Shown: piece by piece, positions 35,220-45,200 of the stretch
Position numbering within the stretch: the stretch's first letter is position 1
Layout of the letters: every line of letters starts with the position of its first letter
Program-made: the position numbers and the translations under genes
Source of the DNA: Burkholderia sp. WSM2230
GTDB lineage: Bacteria > Pseudomonadota > Gammaproteobacteria > Burkholderiales > Burkholderiaceae
Length of the DNA: 64,000 bases
NCBI RefSeq assembly: GCF_000472445.1
Contig: NZ_AXAJ01000009.1
Span: 186,291-250,290 of the forward strand
Reading direction: 5' to 3'
Notes under the pieces: model-generated
What the model was told of the DNA's origin: nothing
Database searches by the model: none
What the model saw: only the letters and a program-made list of their open reading frames with translations

Positions 35220-35246
35220 TAAGAAAAAGCTGATACAGATCAGCCA
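35220..35246 (-). terminator. Leftward terminator-like hairpin with no assigned gene
   Basis: On the minus strand GCTGAT-CTGT-ATCAGC is followed by TTTTTCTTATT. No leftward gene precedes it nearer than the histidine kinase at 39097, so it could end a small RNA starting in 35247-35420 or an antisense transcript. Confidence 0.5.
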
Positions 35247-35291
35247 TTTGCATCGCAAAAAAGCGAAAGCCGAACAAAACAACGCGGTTTG

Positions 35292-35319
35292 TTGACGCAC
35301 GTCGCGCCGCAGCATAAAT
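35292..35319 (+). promoter_or_regulatory. Candidate sigma-70 promoter of cydAB
   Basis: TTGACG (35292-35297), 16 bases, ATAAAT (35314-35319), giving a predicted leader of about 95 bases before the cydA ATG at 35421. Confidence 0.45.
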
Positions 35320-35420
35320 CTTCGTGTTGCCCTAATCTTCGGCCATCTGCGAAACGCAGTGCGCACCGACATCGGTCGACGCGCGTAGTCCGCAACGAGC
35401 GGCATCACGCCTTCACCATC

Positions 35421-36833
35421 ATGAACTCCGCAATTTCGGCATTCGACCTAGCCCGCATCCAGTTCGCGTTCACCGTCTCTTTCCACATCGTTTTTCCGGC
35501 GCTGAGCATCGGCCTCGCGAGCTTCATCGCCGTGCTCGAATGGCGCTGGCTGAAAACCGGCAAGGCCTACTACAAAGATCTTTGCCTGTTCTGGTCAAAG
35601 ATCTTCGCCGTCGCGTTCGGCATGGGTGTGGTCTCCGGCGTCGTGATGAGCTACCAGTTCGGCACCAACTGGTCGGGATTCTCCAGTTTCGCCGGTCCCG
35701 TCACCGGACCTCTTCTGATGTACGAGGTCATGACCGCGTTCTTTCTCGAAGCCGGCTTTCTCGGCATCATGCTGTTCGGCTGGCAGCGCGTGAGCCCGCG
35801 CGCGCACTTCGGCGCCACGTTGATGGTGGCCATCGGCACGCTGATCTCCACCTTCTGGATTCTCGCGTCGAATAGCTGGATGCAAACGCCGCAAGGCTTC
35901 GAGGTCGTGAACGGCCAGGTCGTGCCGCTCGACTGGTTCAAGATCATCTTCAATCCGTCGTTCCCGTACCGGCTCGCGCATATGGCGCTTGCGGCGTTCA
36001 TCGTCGCCGGGCTGGTCGTCGCGGCGGTGGGCGCATGGCATCTGCTGCGCGGGCGGCGCGACCCGGCCGTCAAGAAAATGTTCTCGATGGCGCTCTGGCT
36101 GCTCCTCATCCTCACGCCGATCCAGGCGTTCGTCGGCGATCAGCATGGCCTGAACACGCGCGAATATCAGCCAGCCAAGATCGCGGCCATTGAAGGCCTT
36201 TGGGACACCGAAAAAGGCGGCACCGCGCTGAACCTGTTCGGCATCCCGGACATGCAGGCGGAAACCACGCGCTACGCGGTGTCGATTCCGCACCTGGGCA
36301 GCCTGATCCTCACACATAGTTGGGACGGCGAAATTCGCGGCCTCAAGGAATTCCCGCCGCAGGACCGGCCGAATTCGACGGTGGTGTTCTGGAGCTTTCG
36401 CATCATGGCGGGCCTCGGCATGCTGATGATCGCCATGTCGGTCGCCGCCTGGTTGCTGCGCCGCCGCGGGCGCCTGTTCGAATCGAAGTGGTTCCAACGC
36501 TTTGCCGTGGCCATGGGCCCGAGCGGTTTCCTCTCGCTGCTCGCCGGCTGGGTCACCACGGAGGCCGGCCGTCAGCCGTGGGTCGTGTACGGCGTGATGC
36601 GCACGTCGCAGGCTGTGTCGCCGCTCACCGCGCAACAGGTCGGCATTTCGCTGATGGCGTTCGTGGTCGTCTACTTCCTCGTGTTCGGCACGGGCATTTA
36701 CTACATGCTCAAGCTGATGCGCTCGGGCCCGGCGCTGCCCGGTCAGACGCCGCACGGTGCGCCCGCCCACACGCCGGATCAGACCGCGCGCCGGCCCTTC
36801 TCCGCCGCCGATCAGATGATCGACGCCGCCTAA
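35421..36833 (+). CDS. cydA: Cytochrome bd-type (cyanide-insensitive) ubiquinol oxidase subunit I
   Basis: 470 residues, about nine membrane helices. Heme and quinol elements: RIQFAFTVSFHIVFPALSIG with the b595 ligand His, FPYRLAHMALAAFIVAGLVV with a heme b ligand His, and GDQHGLNTREYQPAKIAAIE in the quinol loop. That loop is short, as in the CioA form, not the long Escherichia coli CydA. It oxidises ubiquinol and reduces O2 to water at the inner membrane with high affinity and cyanide tolerance. The start at 35421 (MNSAISAFDLARIQF) fits homologues; the frame upstream lacks similarity. It is followed by cydB and a small subunit. Confidence 0.95.
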   Translation: MNSAISAFDLARIQFAFTVSFHIVFPALSIGLASFIAVLEWRWLKTGKAYYKDLCLFWSKIFAVAFGMGVVSGVVMSYQFGTNWSGFSSFAGPVTGPLLMYEVMTAFFLEAGFLGIMLFGWQRVSPRAHFGATLMVAIGTLISTFWILASNSWMQTPQGFEVVNGQVVPLDWFKIIFNPSFPYRLAHMALAAFIVAGLVVAAVGAWHLLRGRRDPAVKKMFSMALWLLLILTPIQAFVGDQHGLNTREYQPAKIAAIEGLWDTEKGGTALNLFGIPDMQAETTRYAVSIPHLGSLILTHSWDGEIRGLKEFPPQDRPNSTVVFWSFRIMAGLGMLMIAMSVAAWLLRRRGRLFESKWFQRFAVAMGPSGFLSLLAGWVTTEAGRQPWVVYGVMRTSQAVSPLTAQQVGISLMAFVVVYFLVFGTGIYYMLKLMRSGPALPGQTPHGAPAHTPDQTARRPFSAADQMIDAA

Positions 36834-36857
36834 CCCAAGCTGCTTGCGAGAAACAAA

Positions 36858-37862
36858 ATGGACGTCACTGTAGTGTGGGCCGCGATCATCGCACTGGGCC
36901 TGTTCATGTATGTCGTGCTGGACGGCTTCGACCTCGGCATAGGCATCGTCTTTCCGTTTTTCCCGGACGAGAAGGAGCGCGATCTGATGATGAACACCGT
37001 CGCCCCCGTCTGGGACGGCAACGAAACCTGGCTCGTGCTCGGCGGCGCCGCGCTCTTCGCCGTGTTCCCGATGGTGTATTCGACGGTGCTCTCAGCGCTT
37101 TATCTGCCGCTGATCTTCATGCTCGTCTTCCTGATCTTTCGCGGCGTGTCGTTCGAGATTCGCGCGAAGGCGAACCGCACCAGGCACATGTGGGATCTCG
37201 CCTTTATCGGCGGCTCGGCGGGCGCCGCGTTTTTCCAGGGCGTGGCGCTGGGCGCGTTTTTGCAAGGCATTCCGGTGATCGACGGCGCCTACGCCGGCGA
37301 CGCCTTCGGCTGGCTCACGCCGTTCAGCCTGCTGACGGGCTTGGGGCTCGTCGTCACCTATGCGCTGCTGGGCTGCTGCTGGCTGATCGCAAAGACCGAA
37401 GGCGATCTGCAGCGCCGCCTGCATCGCGTGGTCTGGCCGCTGACTGTCGTGCTGCTCGGCTTCATTGCGACCGTGAGCCTCTGGACGCCGCTACAGGACC
37501 CAAACATCGCTCAACGCTGGTTCGACGACGGCCTCTTCTACCGGCTGCTGCCGGTGCCGTTCATGGTCGCAGCGTGCGCGTTTTTCATGCGCCGCGCGGT
37601 GCGCGAGCGGCATCACAACACGCCGTTCGCGCTCGCGCTGCTGCTCGTGCTGCTCGGTTATGCGGGCTTGCTGGTGAGCCTGTGGCCGTATGCGATTCCG
37701 TCGAGCGTAACGTTGTGGGAAGCGGCTGCGCCGCGCTCGAGCCAGACGTTCACGCTGGTAGGCGCGGTGGTGATTCTGCCGATCATCATCGCCTACACGA
37801 CGATGGGTTACTGGGTATTCCGCGGGAAGGTGCGTCATGGCGACCAACATCACTATCACTAA
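36858..37862 (+). CDS. cydB: Cytochrome bd-type ubiquinol oxidase subunit II
   Basis: 334 residues, about nine helices. The start VTVVWAAIIALGLFMYVVLD with GFDLGIGIVFPFFPDEKERD, and VAPVWDGNETWLVLGGAALF, are the strongest CydB signatures; FRGVSFEIRAKANRTRHMWD follows. It stabilises the heme-bearing subunit I. The ATG is 24 bases after cydA. Its last 26 bases overlap the small subunit gene at 37837. Confidence 0.95.
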   Translation: MDVTVVWAAIIALGLFMYVVLDGFDLGIGIVFPFFPDEKERDLMMNTVAPVWDGNETWLVLGGAALFAVFPMVYSTVLSALYLPLIFMLVFLIFRGVSFEIRAKANRTRHMWDLAFIGGSAGAAFFQGVALGAFLQGIPVIDGAYAGDAFGWLTPFSLLTGLGLVVTYALLGCCWLIAKTEGDLQRRLHRVVWPLTVVLLGFIATVSLWTPLQDPNIAQRWFDDGLFYRLLPVPFMVAACAFFMRRAVRERHHNTPFALALLLVLLGYAGLLVSLWPYAIPSSVTLWEAAAPRSSQTFTLVGAVVILPIIIAYTTMGYWVFRGKVRHGDQHHYH

Positions 37863-37989
37863 GTCTGCGCGCAAGCTGCCGGGCTGGCTCTGGTTCATCG
37901 CGCTGTGGTGCTTCGGCGTGGGCTCGGCGATGTCGCTCGGTTACGCCTTCAAGCTTCTGATGAATGCGACGCTTTTTGCGGTGAAATAA
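37837..37989 (+). CDS. DUF2474-type small subunit of the bd oxidase
   Basis: 50 residues from the ATG at 37837 to TAA at 37987-37989: an N-terminal polar part with KSARKLPGWLWFIALWCFG, then one membrane helix containing GVGSAMSLGYAFKLLM. DUF2474 proteins occur directly after CioAB and are thought to play the role of CydX, stabilising the oxidase. The start overlaps cydB by 26 bases in another frame, giving translational coupling. Too short for simple gene callers, so it may be missed in annotation. Confidence 0.85.
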   Translation: MATNITITKSARKLPGWLWFIALWCFGVGSAMSLGYAFKLLMNATLFAVK

Positions 37990-38330
37990 CGGGCCGGCGC
38001 ACGCCCGTCGCGGGCAATCCGATCCGGCCAGCATAACCTTTTGCATCCGGTGCGCGCCGCTTAAAAAACGGCGCGCGCGGCTCGTCTACGTAGCAAGCCG
38101 GGGCCGATGCGCGAGAGAGACCAGCCAGCAGAGCACAGAGAAAAAACGTGGCGCCGGCGATGCCACAAGCAGAGAATGAAGGCGCGACGAGCCGCAAGGC
38201 CCGCGGCGCCAACCGATCGGCTTACGATCACGGGGTAGCCGGCAATGATGCGATTCACGACAATAGAAGTAAAACGGGACCTGGCAACGGCGGTAGTCCA
38301 CAACACGCAAGCTCGACTCGTGGAGACATC
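37990..38330. other. 341-base non-coding region with hairpin
   Basis: It contains GCGCGCCG-N9-CGGCGCGC (38052-38076), a stable stem whose loop is AT-rich and which has no T-run; it may end the oxidase operon. The rest is the leader of the response regulator gene, with GTGGAG before its ATG. No gene is supported. Confidence 0.5.
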
Positions 38331-39092
38331 ATGAAGTTTCTTGTGGCGGACGACCATGAACTGATCCGGCAAGGCGTCAAGGGCATGCTGCGCGGGCTCG
38401 ATCCCGACGCCCAGTTCGACGAAGCCGACAGCTGGGAAACCCTGGCAGCGGCCGCGCGGCCCGACGCCGATCACGATCTCGCAATCGTCGATCTGCATAT
38501 GCCGGGCATGAGCGGCGCGTCGTCGCTGGAAATGCTCCTGAAGGCGAATCCCGCGCTGCCGGTGGTCGTGCTCTCCGCGGAGGAGTCGCCCGACGAGATG
38601 CGCGCCGTGCTGGCCGCGGGCGCGCTCGGTTTCGTGCCGAAGCGGCAGCCCGCAAGCGTGATGCTGAAAGCAATCGAGCTCGTGCTGTCGGGCGGCGCCT
38701 ATGTCCCAATGGAAGCACTGAGCCTGCTCGGCTCGCGCGAGGTTCAATCCGCCGATGCAAGCGCGCAGCGCGCGGCCGTTCCAGCGCCCCAGCAGGCAGC
38801 GGCGACCTCGGCCGGACAGAGCACGGCCACCCTCGCAGAACCTGTCGCGCACGGTCAGGCGTTGCAGCCGCATCAGCAGCATCTGCTGGAGAACCTGTCG
38901 CCGCGTCAGCAGGACATCATGAGGCTCGTGCATCGCGGCTGGACCAACAAGATGATCGCGCGCGAGCTGGGCGTCGCCGAGGGCACGGTCAAGGTGCATC
39001 TGTCGGTGATCTTTCGGGCGCTCGGCGTGCACAACCGGTCGACGGCCATCGCGGTGGTCAATGGTTGGCTCGAAGCGGGGAAAACACTGTAA
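38331..39092 (+). CDS. LuxR/NarL-type response regulator
   Basis: 253 residues. The receiver domain is residues 1-120: VADDHELIRQG with the acidic pocket, phospho-acceptor Asp in LAIVDLHMPGMSG, conserved Lys in FVPKRQPAS. After an Ala/Gln-rich linker of about 60 residues, the LuxR helix-turn-helix is NLSPRQQDIMRLVHRGWTNK, MIARELGVAEGTVKVHLSVI. It is a DNA-binding transcriptional regulator, phosphorylated presumably by the hybrid kinase that converges on it. The two stops are only 4 bases apart, tail-to-tail. The long polar linker is unusual. Targets unknown. Confidence 0.9.
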   Translation: MKFLVADDHELIRQGVKGMLRGLDPDAQFDEADSWETLAAAARPDADHDLAIVDLHMPGMSGASSLEMLLKANPALPVVVLSAEESPDEMRAVLAAGALGFVPKRQPASVMLKAIELVLSGGAYVPMEALSLLGSREVQSADASAQRAAVPAPQQAAATSAGQSTATLAEPVAHGQALQPHQQHLLENLSPRQQDIMRLVHRGWTNKMIARELGVAEGTVKVHLSVIFRALGVHNRSTAIAVVNGWLEAGKTL

Positions 39093-39096
39093 CGGT

Positions 39097-40887
39097 TCAC
39101 ACCGTCGAAGCCGCCCGCCCCTTGTCCAGTTCCGCCTGCTGCCAGAGCATGTCGAGCGTGCGCCGCAAGCGCGCCGCCGTGACTGGCTTGTGCAACACGG
39201 GAATGCCTTGCAACGCAAGAGCCGTCAGTTCCGCCGACGCCATATCGCCCGTAATCAGCAGCGTCACGACGTTCTCGTGCCCGGCACGCGCCAGCGCATT
39301 GCGCACGGCCGTAAGCGCCTGTGCGCCGGTCCGGTGATTCGCCAACTGGTAATCGCAAAGCACCGCGTCGGGCACAAAACCGTCTTCGAGCGCGGCCAAC
39401 GCGGCGGCTTCGTCGCGCGCGCCGTGCACGATGCAACCCCAGCGGCCGAGCAGGCTCGACAGACCTTCGAGAATCGACGGTTCGTCGTCGATGCACAGCA
39501 CGCGCCGCCCTTGCGCGGCCGAACCGCCCGCGACCGCCTCGTTCAGATTCGCGACGACGCCGCTCGCATCGCCCGCCTGCACCGGAAATCGGAACACCGA
39601 GCCGCGTCCCGGTGCCGAGCGCAACTGCAACTCGCCGCCGAGCATGCCGACGAGGCGCTTCACCGTCGGCAGGCCGAGACCGTGCCCCTGGCGCGCATCG
39701 CGCTGCGGGTTCGCGACCTGATAGAACTCTTCGAAAATGCGCTCGTGCTCTTCCGGCGCAATGCCGATGCCGGAATCGCGCACTTCGATATAGCCGCCCA
39801 TGGCTCGGCCCGCGCGCCGGAAGCCGAGCCAGATGGCACCTTCCTCGGTATAGCGCACGGCGTTCGAGAGCAGATTGCTCAGCACGCGCTCAAGCAGCAC
39901 GGGATCGTCGTGAACCACCATGGAGGTCGGCGCGATGCGCAGCGCGAGCCCCTTCGCCGCCGCCTGCGGACGATACTGACTGCCCACGCGCTCGAACAGC
40001 TCGGAGAGCCGGAAATGCAAACGGATTACCTGCGTGACGCCGCTTTCGAGCCGCGCAAGATCGAGCACCTGGTCGAACAGCTGGTTCAGCGCCTCGACGT
40101 TGTAGACGATGTGCTCGGCGGTTTTCTCATGCTGCGCGGGCGTCGCGGCGGGATCGTTGAGCGACGCCGCGAGCAGTCCGATCGCATGCAACGGCTGGCG
40201 TAAATCGTGGCTCGCCGCCGCGAAAAAGCGAGTTTTCGCGAGACTCGCTTCTTCCGCGACTTGCTTTTGCACCGCGAGTGATTCCGCGAGGTACTGCTGA
40301 TCGACTCGCGCCTGCACCACCTGCTGGAACAGTTTGCGGTAGCTGAGCGCATAGACGTTTATCGCGCAGAAGAAGAACGCGAGCACGATGGCAAGAATCG
40401 TGCGGTCGAACGTATGCATGCCGAAATGCAGCACGATCGACGGAAACAGCAGAAACGGAATCGCGGTGGCGAAGTTCAGCAGGTCGAAGCCGTTGGACAT
40501 GAACACGCCCGCTGCGAGCGTGACGAGCATCACCGTATGCAGCAGCGGCAAGTCGCTTTGCGGACTCTGGAACGCGAACCAGATCGCAAGGCCGGGCGCG
40601 CTGTAGAGCAGCACGCCGCGCACTGCATGCAGGTTGATCCAGCCGCGCGGCGACAGCAGATGCGGATAGCGCCGGTTGCAGATCCATAGCGCGAGCCCCG
40701 CGCAATTGGCCGCCGCATAGAAGCCGAAGCAGGCAATGAAGAGCGGCGGCGACGGTATCGCCGGCCAGTAGAGAGCCACCAGCACCGCAATCGAAAACCA
40801 GTGCGAGAAGAAAGCGATCGGGTCCTGTGCGTACAGCACGCGCACCAGGTCTTCGTCGATTGCATGCTGGATCGGGACAGCCCGCAT
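39097..40887 (-). CDS. Hybrid sensor histidine kinase with receiver domain
   Basis: 596 residues. About six N-terminal membrane helices (residues 30-190) with no large periplasmic domain, then a short coiled stretch. HisKA follows with the phospho-His in AAASHDLRQPLHAIG, HATPase with N-box LERVLSNLLSNAVRYTEEG, G1 DSGIGIAPEE, G2 QGHGLGLPTVKRL, and a C-terminal receiver: VLCIDDEPSILEGL, phospho-acceptor Asp in DAVLCDYQL, Lys in VLHKPVT. It senses a membrane or membrane-soluble signal and probably signals to the adjacent response regulator by phosphotransfer. AGGAG lies 8 bases before the ATG at 40887. The upstream extension to 41094 is not conserved in type. Confidence 0.92.
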   Translation of the reverse strand: MRAVPIQHAIDEDLVRVLYAQDPIAFFSHWFSIAVLVALYWPAIPSPPLFIACFGFYAAANCAGLALWICNRRYPHLLSPRGWINLHAVRGVLLYSAPGLAIWFAFQSPQSDLPLLHTVMLVTLAAGVFMSNGFDLLNFATAIPFLLFPSIVLHFGMHTFDRTILAIVLAFFFCAINVYALSYRKLFQQVVQARVDQQYLAESLAVQKQVAEEASLAKTRFFAAASHDLRQPLHAIGLLAASLNDPAATPAQHEKTAEHIVYNVEALNQLFDQVLDLARLESGVTQVIRLHFRLSELFERVGSQYRPQAAAKGLALRIAPTSMVVHDDPVLLERVLSNLLSNAVRYTEEGAIWLGFRRAGRAMGGYIEVRDSGIGIAPEEHERIFEEFYQVANPQRDARQGHGLGLPTVKRLVGMLGGELQLRSAPGRGSVFRFPVQAGDASGVVANLNEAVAGGSAAQGRRVLCIDDEPSILEGLSSLLGRWGCIVHGARDEAAALAALEDGFVPDAVLCDYQLANHRTGAQALTAVRNALARAGHENVVTLLITGDMASAELTALALQGIPVLHKPVTAARLRRTLDMLWQQAELDKGRAASTV

Positions 40888-41254
40888 CGCGCGGTCTCCT
40901 TGTCGGGCAGGGCGAATTCGGTGATGGGCGCCAAAGCCTGGCGCTCGCGCGAAGCGGGGCCCGGCATAGTGCGCAAGAGCTTGCACAGCTTTACTGCAAC
41001 GCAGCGGCGGCAATGCAGCGGCACGCTGCGAGCGCTTTCTCATCAGACGAATGACGGGCGTCCTGCCGAATGGTTTACCCGGCAGTTTACCCATCAGCTA
41101 ACACTTAATCCATATAGGCGAGGCCGTTGCGCACGACCATACTGCCCTCACAAACACAGCGCGGCCGCAACGTTTTCGTCATTCACTTTTCGCCGGCACT
41201 CAGGGCTCGCCGCGCTTTTCGCCTTACCGTCGCCTTACCCTAATGGAGGCCTTC
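40888..41254. other. 367-base divergent promoter region
   Basis: It lies between the kinase (leftward) and the sigma-like gene (rightward). I see ribosome-binding sites at both ends, but no convincing operator, repeat or gene. Confidence 0.4.
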
Positions 41255-42046
41255 ATGGGCGCAGTTCCGAGCCACGAGTTCGTCCGCAATCTCGACGACG
41301 CGATCCTGCCTGATCTGTGGCGCCGCCGCACGCAGTTGTCCGCCGACGAAATGGTGTCGATGGTCGAACTCGTCAAGCGGGCACTGCGCACCTACCATCC
41401 GCTGGAATTGCAGGCGCTCGGCGAAGATAAGGAAGAACTGGTCGCCCAGTTCATTTATTCCAAGGTGCTGCGTCTTGCGCCCGGACACACCGGAACGCAT
41501 GCGTGCGCCGACAGCGCGCCATCCAACGGCTATGCACTGTGCGCGTACTTTCGCCGCTATCTGATCGACTGCCTGCGTAGCGCAGGCCATCAACGCAACG
41601 TGTCGATGGAAATCGACGGCATGGCGCAGGAAATCGATCTGCACGCCCAGGCATTGGAAGACCCGGTGCAAAGCGTGCTGCTGCAATACGGGCTCGACGA
41701 ACAACGGGTGCGGCTCTCGGCGCGCGCTTTTATCGAAAGTCTCGACGAGCCCGAACGGATCGTGCTGGCCGGCAGTCTCGGCTGGTGTTCCGAAGGCAAA
41801 GGCGGACTGTCGGCGGTTGCGGCTCAGCATCGGGTGCCCTCTTATCACTATCGCGCCGTCAAACTCGGCGTCACCATGAAAAAGACGGCCACTGCCGACG
41901 ATTTTTCCAATACGAAGATCGGCCGCTGGCTCACAGACGTTCTCGGCATCGAGATCGACATCGACAATCGCAGTGCGATTCTGCTCGCGCTGAATCTGCT
42001 CGCTGCCGAGTCGAACGATAGCGAAATGAATGAAGCGGCCGCGTAA
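41255..42046 (+). CDS. Sigma-factor-like protein of unknown role
   Basis: 263 residues. TGGAGG ends 5 bases before the ATG at 41255, preferred over the ATG at 41243. No membrane segment. The region IYSKVLRLAPGH to YFRRYLIDCLRSAGHQRNVS resembles sigma region 2 (the FRRYLIDCLR helix), and FIESLDEPERIVLAGSLGWC to LSAVAAQHRVPSYHYRAVKL resembles region 4 with its helix-turn-helix. Divergence is high and the recognition helix is not canonical, so it could be a remote sigma factor, an anti-sigma partner or a DNA-binding protein of its own kind. Single-gene transcript with a good terminator. I do not recognise a named family. Confidence 0.6.
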   Translation: MGAVPSHEFVRNLDDAILPDLWRRRTQLSADEMVSMVELVKRALRTYHPLELQALGEDKEELVAQFIYSKVLRLAPGHTGTHACADSAPSNGYALCAYFRRYLIDCLRSAGHQRNVSMEIDGMAQEIDLHAQALEDPVQSVLLQYGLDEQRVRLSARAFIESLDEPERIVLAGSLGWCSEGKGGLSAVAAQHRVPSYHYRAVKLGVTMKKTATADDFSNTKIGRWLTDVLGIEIDIDNRSAILLALNLLAAESNDSEMNEAAA

Positions 42047-42104
42047 CACTGCATAAAAAGGCCTCGGGACAGGCATAAACGCGACAACACGATAAACGCC
42101 GCGC

Positions 42105-42132
42105 GGCGCATTGCAACGATGCGCCTTTTTTT
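42105..42132 (+). terminator. Rho-independent terminator after the sigma-like gene
   Basis: GGCGCAT and ATGCGCC form a 7-base stem with a 7-base loop, followed by seven T. Confidence 0.85.
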
Positions 42133-42234
42133 GTGCTCGCGCACCGCCTACGATAAAAAAGCCGCGGCAGCGCGCCGTCTTCCTTCCGACGCCCGGTCCC
42201 TTCCCTGCATCGATTCCTGACGAGGTGGTCGCGT

Positions 42235-45200
42235 ATGAACCGCTTATCGAGCGCCGTGACGGCGATGAAATCGCACTATGAAGTGGTGGTAGTCGGTTCC
42301 GGTTATGGCGGCGCCATTGCGGCGAGCCGCATGGCACGCGCGGGCCGCAGCGTGTGCGTGCTGGAACGCGGGCGCGAATTCATGGCCGGCGAATATCCGC
42401 GCACGCCGTTTCAGGGCGCCGCCCAGATCCAGTACAACACGCCCGCCGCGCAGATCGGCTCGCCGCTCGCGCTGCTCGAAGTGCACGTGAACGACGACGT
42501 GAACGCAGTGGTCGGCTGCGGCCTCGGCGGCACTTCGCTGATCAACGCGAACGTCGCGTTGAAGATCGATCCGCGCCTATGGGACGACACGCGCTGGCCC
42601 GCTGCGTTGCGCGGCGATCAGGCAGGCCGCGACAAGGGCTATCAGCGCGCGTGGGACATGTTGCAACCATCGCCGGTTCCGAGCCGTTTCCGCGAACTGC
42701 CGAAGCTGCTCGCGCTTGCGAAATCCGCCGAGGCACTCGGCATGGGCGATCGCTTCAGCACGCCGCCCGTAACCGTCACTTTTGAAGATCGCATGAACGC
42801 GGCCGGCGTCGCGCAGAAGGCCTGCACAGGATGCGGCGACTGCAATTCGGGCTGCAACTACGACGCGAAAAATTCGACGCACATGAACTATCTGCCCGAT
42901 GCAGTCTCGCACGGGGCGCAGATTTTTACGGGCGCCGCGGTTCATTCGGTAACGCGCAACCCGGATACGCAAAAGTGGCAAGTGGGCTATCAACTCGTGC
43001 GCCTTGGGCGCGAGAGCTACGACGCGCCTGAGCTTTTCGTGAACGCGGATGTCGTCATCGTGTCGGCGGGAACGATCGGCTCGACCGCGTTGCTATTGCG
43101 CTCGCGCAACGAAGGCTTGAGCGTATCGGGCATGCTCGGCCAGCGCTTCACCGGCAACGGCGACGTGCTGGCCTTCGCGTATAACACCGACGACATCGTC
43201 AACGGCGTCGGCTGGGGCGCGCATCTGGAAGGCGAGATCCCGCCTGTGGGACCGACCATCACAGGGCTGATCGATCATCGCAATACGGCGGACGTCAAAG
43301 ACGGTTTCGTGATCGAGGAAGGCTCGCTCGCCGGGCCGGTGGGCGCCGCGCTCGTCGGCATGCTGGGCGCTGCCGCGCCGCTTTCGGGCGTCGACGTCTC
43401 GGGACCGCGCTCGGTCGAGCAGCAACTCGCGTACGATGCGCGCGTTGTCGAAGGTGTCCTGCATGGTCCATACCGCGGCGCGCTCAACCACACGCAAAGC
43501 TACCTCGTGATGGCGCACGACGACGAAAGCGGCCAGATCAGCGTGAACGACAAGGGCCGGCCGCGCATCGCATGGGACAAGGCCGGCAAGCAGCCGATTT
43601 ACGACACCGTCGAAGAGACGCTGAAGAAAGCGACGGTGCCGCTAGGCGGCAAATACCTGCGCGACCCGATTTCGAACGACATCTTCGGCAACCGTACCGT
43701 AACCGTGCATCCGCTCGGCGGCTGCCCGATGGGCGAGGACGCCGCGCACGGCGTGGTTGATGATACGGGCCGCGTGTTCAGCGGCATGTCCGGCACGGGC
43801 GTGCACGACGGCCTCTACGTGATGGACGGCGCGGTCATGCCGATGTCGCTCGGCGTCAATCCGCTGTGGACCATCTCCGCGCTCGCCGAGCGCAACTGCG
43901 CGCTGCTCGCTGCGTCGCGAGGCTGGACCATCGACTACGATTCGAAAGGCAGCGCCGCGACACCGCCCGCGCAAAAAATCGGCTTGCGCTTCACCGAAAC
44001 GATGGTCGGTCATTACACGCCGGCCGGCGCGAGCAAGGACATGGCCAGCCCGATGGCATTCACGCTGACCGTCGAGTCCGACGATCTTGACGTCATGCTT
44101 CGGGATCCGAACCATCTGGCGCGAACCGCCGGGACGCTGACCTGCCTCGCATTGTCAGAGCAGCCGATGACCATCTCCAACGGCACCTTCAATCTGTTCG
44201 TGGTCGACCCGCAGGATGTCGACGAGCGCAACATGAACTACCGAATGACGCTCAACGCCGTGGAAGGCAAGACCTACTATCTGATCGGACAAAAGATCAT
44301 CACGCGCACGTCGCCGCTCGAGTTGTGGGAGCAAACCAATACGCTTTATGCGCAGGTTTTCGAAGCACCCAAAGCTGACGCGCCGCCCATCGGCAATGCG
44401 ACGCTGATCATCACGCCGGAGAATTTCCTCAAGCAGCAGCGCACGCTAGAAGTCACTAACGCGCCGGATCTGAAGACCCGCCTCGAATGGACGCTCAAGT
44501 TCGGCAAGTTCTTCGCGGGCGTGCTGTTTAGCGAATACGGCGGCGTGGCCGCGCCTTTGCAGTATTACGACCCCGAAGCGGCACCGCGTTTGAAGCGCGC
44601 GTTGCGCGCGCCGGCGCCGCAGGTGTTCTTCTTCGAGACGCCGGACCGCACGCGTCTGCGGCTCACGCGCTATGTCGATCCGGCGCGCAAGAACGCGCGT
44701 CCCGTGTTGCTGATTCACGGCTCCGGCGTATCGAGCCGCATCTATTCCACGGATCTGATAGGCACTAACCTCGTGGAGTATCTGTGCGCAGCGGGCGACG
44801 ACGTATGGCTCGTCGATCTGCGCGTGAGCATCGAAATGCCGAGCGTGTTCGTGCCGACCAACGTCGATAAAGTCGCGCTCGAGGACATTCCCGCAGCAGT
44901 GGCGAAGATTCGCGAGGTGACCGGCGCGGCCTCTATCCAGGCGCTCGGCCACTGCATGGGTGGGCTCGCGTTGAGCATGTCGCTGATGGCGGGACTAGAA
45001 GGCGTGCGCTCGGCGGTAATTTCGCAGGTTGCAGCGCATCCGGTCCCGGGCACGCTCGGCCGGATCAAGGCGGGGCTGCACATTCCGGACATCATGCAGC
45101 ACCTCGGCGTGACCGATCTCACCGCCTACACGAAAGACGAACGGTGGCCGCACAATCTTTTCGATGAAGCACTGCGGCTCTACCCCATCGATCACGACGA

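Larger units (their letters stand above)
34816..35420. other. 605-base intergenic region between udh2 and cydA
   Basis: No gene is supported. It contains two regulon operators (34905 and 35024), a leftward terminator-like hairpin (35220-35246) with no evident gene, and a sigma-70-like promoter for cydA (35292-35319). The base composition is lower in GC than the flanking genes. Confidence 0.6.

Noticed and set aside
35181..35408. A 75-residue minus-strand frame with a hydrophobic C-terminus near cydA
   Set aside because: The composition is mixed, the hydrophobic part is short, and no ribosome-binding site was seen; it also runs through the terminator-like hairpin.
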